Below are positions 2,220-5,211 of a DNA stretch of 5,211 nucleotides, in pieces. Made by a program: the position numbers and the translations under genes. The notes beneath the pieces were generated by a model. The model made no database searches. It saw only the letters and a list, made by a program, of their open reading frames with translations, and had not been told where the DNA came from. This stretch comes from Atopostipes sp043425375 (lineage in GTDB: Bacteria; Bacillota; Bacilli; Lactobacillales; Carnobacteriaceae_A): NCBI GenBank assembly GCA_043425375.1, contig JBHWQC010000005.1, positions 1 through 5,211 on the forward strand, given 5' to 3'. Every line of letters starts with the position of its first letter. The stretch's first letter is position 1.

Positions 2220-5211
2220 TATCTTTCACTCGTTTTTCTTTTACTGAAAACATAGAGCACCCCACCAGCAGCTAATACAATGACTCCTATTATCGCAAAG
2301 TTTTCGGTGGCTGTACCTGTTCGCGGCAATGGTTTTCCATCTGCATCCATGCGGTCGCTTGGTCTTCCTGGTGTTCCACCCTCTCCTGAACCGCCTTCAC
2401 CAGGGCTAGCAGGAGGTGTTGAATCTGGATCTCCTGGTTTTTCTGGTTCTGATGGGTCAACTGGAATCGTTGGTTCTGCGCCCACTTCTTCTTCGAGTAC
2501 AGCAAATCGCGCTTCTAGTTCTGCAAGTTTTTGTTCAAGTTCTTCTAACGATGTCTCACCAGCGTCTAGTTCCGCTTGCAATTCGCCAAGCAGTTCTCTG
2601 AGCGCATCCAATTCAGCTAGTAACGCTTCATTATCTGTCTCAACCGCATTGATGGCTTCTTCGAGTTCTGAAATGCGCCGTTCTAACTTAGCAATTTCTT
2701 CTGCTGGGTCAGTAGGTTCTTCACCTGTATCTTCTAACTCAGCCAGTCTTCTTTCAAGTTCAGCCATTCTTTCTTCCAAAACAGAAATCTCTGTCTCTCT
2801 TGCATCTAAATCGGTTTGTATTTCTGCTAAAAGCGCTTGTAACTCAGCGATTTCTTCCGCTAACGCTTCATTTTCTTCTTGCAGATTGCTTAAATCTTGT
2901 CGAAGACTTGCAATCCGATATTCTAATCGGAATACTTGCTGCTCGTCTGTTAAAGACTCACCCTCTAAATCATTGATGCGTCCCTCTAGCTCTGGATCCA
3001 CTTCGCCAGCTAGATACCCTTCTTCGACCATATAATCACGCAATTGCTCCCAATCAATCGCACCCGTATCCTGGACGCGTCCTTCGGCATAGGCCTGGGC
3101 AAATGGTGCTAGACTGTCTCCCCCTTGACCGGTAAAGGCATTGGTAGTAATTAAATAACTTTCATTAGGCGCCACAGCCACGCGTTCGCCGTTTCGTTCG
3201 ATAAAGATGCCAACGACCCGGTCACCTGCTGGTCTTGTGCTGTCAAAGTAAATAGTCGCTCCGGAGACATGGAGGAAGCCGCCATTTTCTTCTAACCCAC
3301 CAGCTGGGCGTTGGTTTGCGCCATAAGCAATTTCAAAAATTTCTTTAATTTCAAGACCCGTCATCTCAACAACCACCGGATTGTTCCCAAATGGGAGAAC
3401 GTTAATGACTTCGCCGACAGTGATTGGGCCTTCAGCAATTGGTGCGCGGATGCCGCCCCCATTTTGAACAGCCATCACAGCATCTGGATACAACTCTTGC
3501 GTTTTCGCAAGCATCGCATCCGTCACTAAATTGCCAAGCGGCGTTTCATTGGCACGCACACTATTTGTATCGGAATCTTCATTGTGGCGCGGATTTTCTA
3601 AATCACGTAAAGCAACTGCGCCAGTTTCTTCGTTATTGATTTCATCAATTGCTTCCTGGTATTCAGCCAAGGCTGCTACAGCCGTTGGGTCAGGGTCGTA
3701 ATTACCGACTGGAAGCAAGGCGCCGTTGTATTCCGTAATTTCACCTGCTTCATTAAAGGTGACATTTAACGTACCTAAGTTATCCGCATTTGCGCCCGCT
3801 TGAACAATAACCGTGGGTGATTCACCGGCCTCGATAAAATCAGGTGCACTCAAAGCGGTATGGGAATGGCCGCCCACAATAATATCTATTCCGTCCACTT
3901 GATTGGCTAAAACAATGTCATTGCCGTAAGTGGGTGAACTCGCATAACCTAAATGCGTCACCGCAATAATTTTATCGATACCAGCTGCTTCAAATTCGGC
4001 AACTGCTTGTTCGGCCGCAGTAATATAATTTAAAAAGGCAATGCTTCCTGGGCTTGCAATATTTGACGTGTCTTCCGTTGTTAAACCAAAGACGCCGACT
4101 TGCTCGCCATTCACATCTAAAACAAGGCTGTTATAAATCTGTCCTCCAGCTGGGTCTGACACCAGCGTTGCGTTCGTGTCAAGTGGTGCCATAATTGGAT
4201 CAGCTGAAAAATCGATATTTGTGCCTAAGAATGGAAAATTAGCGCCTGCAACAAAATTGCCTAAAGCAGTATGCCCTTCCGGCGAATTGCCTAAATCAAA
4301 TTCATGGTTCCCAAAAGCAAACGCATCAATACCCATTAAATTAAGCAGGGCTAAATCCGCTTCCCCTTGAAATTCATTAAAATACAACGTGCCAGAGAAC
4401 ACATCGCCTGCATGCAAGAGTAAAGAGTCCGGGTTTTCAGCACGGAAAGAATGGATAGCCGTTAACATATTGGCATAATTGGGTACGCGCGCATGGGTAT
4501 CGTTCATATGCATCAAGGATAATTCAAAAGATTCTGCGGCTTGCATCGGCGCAACTAGTGCTTGAGTCGCAGCGATTTCTTCTGACGCCTCTTCCTCTTC
4601 ATTCTCTTCATTCTCATCCTCTTCAACAGGCGCCTCTTCGCCGGTTTCATTTTCTACAGCTTCTACTGCCTCCGCTGCGTCTTCACCATCTGCTGGGTCA
4701 GTTTCGGCCTCTTCGACTTCCATTTCACCAGCGGGCTCGTCCTTTTGTAAATCTTCTTCAGGTGCTGCTGGTTCTGCAATTACAAGATCCTCTATGGAAC
4801 TTGGGGTAATTTGATAGGTGTCATCAAATAAAGAAACGACGCCTGTGAGGGCGGCATAAGTTGCACCAATTTCTAACCCCAAGATATTTGCTTCATCGCG
4901 AATGAAAAATTCCTCTTTGGCTTCATTGACGGCTGTGTAAAGCGTTACTTCCTCGTCGGTTTCCACATGAGTTATTTCTACATTTTTAATTACAACAGCG
5001 TTGCCTTCGTGCTCACCGAGTTCAGCAACGGTTAAAATAAGGGCAGCTTCTTCGGGTTCTTCGAGTTCTTCGGGTGCATCAAGCTCGGCCGTTAAGTCGA
5101 CATCCTCCTCTTCCTCTTCTTCTGTGACAGTAACAGCGGGGTCGTCGGTCATCGTTTCCCCATAAGCAATGAGTGGGACAGCGGACTGAGAAAATGTACT
5201 GACCAGTAGCA
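2219..5211 (-). CDS. LPXTG cell-wall-anchored bifunctional metallophosphatase/5'-nucleotidase with coiled-coil stalk (5' end beyond window)
   Basis: Secreted enzyme expected to hydrolyse extracellular nucleotides to nucleosides and phosphate, anchored to peptidoglycan by sortase. The frame is open to the right edge, so the start is outside; the 19 codons before the first internal Met read like a signal-peptide end (LLVSTFSQSAVPLIAYG, likely cleavage after AYG). Numbering from that Met (5152): acidic stretch 10-36; OB-like domain about 37-126, resembling the N-terminal OB domain of YhcR-type nucleases; acidic linker 128-193; metallophosphatase 208-480 with D218/H220, GD250, GNHEFD 281-286, H400 and GGHSH 427-431, so all expected metal ligands are present; 5'-nucleotidase C-terminal domain about 508-715 with NGGGIR 564-569, LPFGN 586-590 and TNAFTGQGGDSL 670-681, where F588 and F673 are likely base-stacking residues; coiled coil 726-890 in two repeats; Pro/Gly-rich wall spacer 891-935; LPRTG 942-946, hydrophobic helix 952-969 and KRK tail. 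It is more GC-rich than the rest of the window. Nucleotide preference cannot be read from sequence. Confidence 0.93.
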   Translation of the reverse strand, partial: LLVSTFSQSAVPLIAYGETMTDDPAVTVTEEEEEEDVDLTAELDAPEELEEPEEAALILTVAELGEHEGNAVVIKNVEITHVETDEEVTLYTAVNEAKEEFFIRDEANILGLEIGATYAALTGVVSLFDDTYQITPSSIEDLVIAEPAAPEEDLQKDEPAGEMEVEEAETDPADGEDAAEAVEAVENETGEEAPVEEDENEENEEEEASEEIAATQALVAPMQAAESFELSLMHMNDTHARVPNYANMLTAIHSFRAENPDSLLLHAGDVFSGTLYFNEFQGEADLALLNLMGIDAFAFGNHEFDLGNSPEGHTALGNFVAGANFPFLGTNIDFSADPIMAPLDTNATLVSDPAGGQIYNSLVLDVNGEQVGVFGLTTEDTSNIASPGSIAFLNYITAAEQAVAEFEAAGIDKIIAVTHLGYASSPTYGNDIVLANQVDGIDIIVGGHSHTALSAPDFIEAGESPTVIVQAGANADNLGTLNVTFNEAGEITEYNGALLPVGNYDPDPTAVAALAEYQEAIDEINNEETGAVALRDLENPRHNEDSDTNSVRANETPLGNLVTDAMLAKTQELYPDAVMAVQNGGGIRAPIAEGPITVGEVINVLPFGNNPVVVEMTGLEIKEIFEIAYGANQRPAGGLEENGGFLHVSGATIYFDSTRPAGDRVVGIFIERNGERVAVAPNESYLITTNAFTGQGGDSLAPFAQAYAEGRVQDTGAIDWEQLRDYMVEEGYLAGEVDPELEGRINDLEGESLTDEQQVFRLEYRIASLRQDLSNLQEENEALAEEIAELQALLAEIQTDLDARETEISVLEERMAELERRLAELEDTGEEPTDPAEEIAKLERRISELEEAINAVETDNEALLAELDALRELLGELQAELDAGETSLEELEQKLAELEARFAVLEEEVGAEPTIPVDPSEPEKPGDPDSTPPASPGEGGSGEGGTPGRPSDRMDADGKPLPRTGTATENFAIIGVIVLAAGGVLYVFSKRKTSER
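2462..2686 (-). repeat. coiled-coil stalk repeat 2 (within the nucleotidase gene)
   Basis: Residues 823-897 run from LERRISEL through DNEALLAELDAL, ELDAGETSL and AELEARFAVLE to AEPTIP, paralleling repeat 1. The two copies are separated by six residues. Substitutions are spread over the copies, so the duplication is old rather than an assembly artefact. Confidence 0.75.
2705..2926 (-). repeat. coiled-coil stalk repeat 1 (within the nucleotidase gene)
   Basis: Residues 743-816 run from LEYRIASL through ENEALAEEIAEL, DLDARETEI and AELERRLAELE to EEPTDP. They match the following copy residue for residue at a fixed offset of 80, with one extra residue in the second copy near its end. Heptads of Leu/Ile/Ala with Glu/Arg flanks indicate a parallel coiled coil. 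Confidence 0.75.

Noticed and set aside
2280..3035. 251-codon serine-rich plus-strand frame
   Set aside because: It is the antisense of the Glu/Leu-rich coiled coil: GAA/GAG/CTT codons read backwards give Ser-rich text. No ribosome binding site and no domain.
4558..4809. 83-codon Leu/Pro/His-rich plus-strand frame
   Set aside because: Antisense shadow of the acidic linker (GAA/GAG repeats); low-complexity composition only.
1..5211. tRNA, rRNA, CRISPR array, insertion sequence or riboswitch
   Set aside because: No cloverleaf, spaced direct repeats, transposase motifs with terminal repeats, or recognised aptamer core was found.

Overview
The window looks like a low-GC Gram-positive genome (Firmicutes), most likely a member of the Lactobacillales. 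The pointers are a sortase-anchored surface protein with an LPRTG signal, strong AAGGAGG-type ribosome binding sites, a cre-like catabolite site and an RpiR/NanE amino-sugar module. The genus cannot be fixed from this sequence. All recognisable genes lie on the minus strand, and both ends of the window cut through genes.

Region by region: bases 1-70 hold the first 23 codons of a rubrerythrin gene that runs off the left edge. Bases 70-229 hold what looks like the tail of a lost plus-strand gene followed by a good terminator hairpin. Bases 230-424 are AT-rich with no gene. Bases 458-1657 are a two-gene operon, an RpiR/SIS transcriptional regulator followed three bases later by nanE (N-acetylmannosamine-6-phosphate 2-epimerase). 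nanE stops at about half its normal length, immediately before its terminator. Upstream of the regulator are a cre-like site, two palindromes that could be operators, and a separate half-site. Bases 1993-2140 hold a short, frameshifted remnant of an unrecognised minus-strand gene. Bases 2150-2185 are the terminator of the next gene. Bases 2219-5211 are one very large gene for a secreted, cell-wall-anchored 5'-nucleotidase/metallophosphatase with an OB-like N-terminal domain, acidic linkers and a duplicated coiled-coil stalk; its true start lies beyond the right edge.

How the parts fit: the RpiR-nanE pair would sense and process ManNAc-6-phosphate in sialic acid or amino-sugar catabolism, under local regulator and probably CcpA control. 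The pair appears to be decaying: the epimerase has lost its C-terminal half and the regulator has no standard start codon at its ribosome binding site. The surface nucleotidase is a separate, more GC-rich unit that would act outside the cell on nucleotides. Nothing seen amounts to a wholly new system. The points most worth a second look are the probable AUC start of the regulator, the neat nanE deletion, the duplicated coiled-coil stalk and the palindromes upstream of the regulator.
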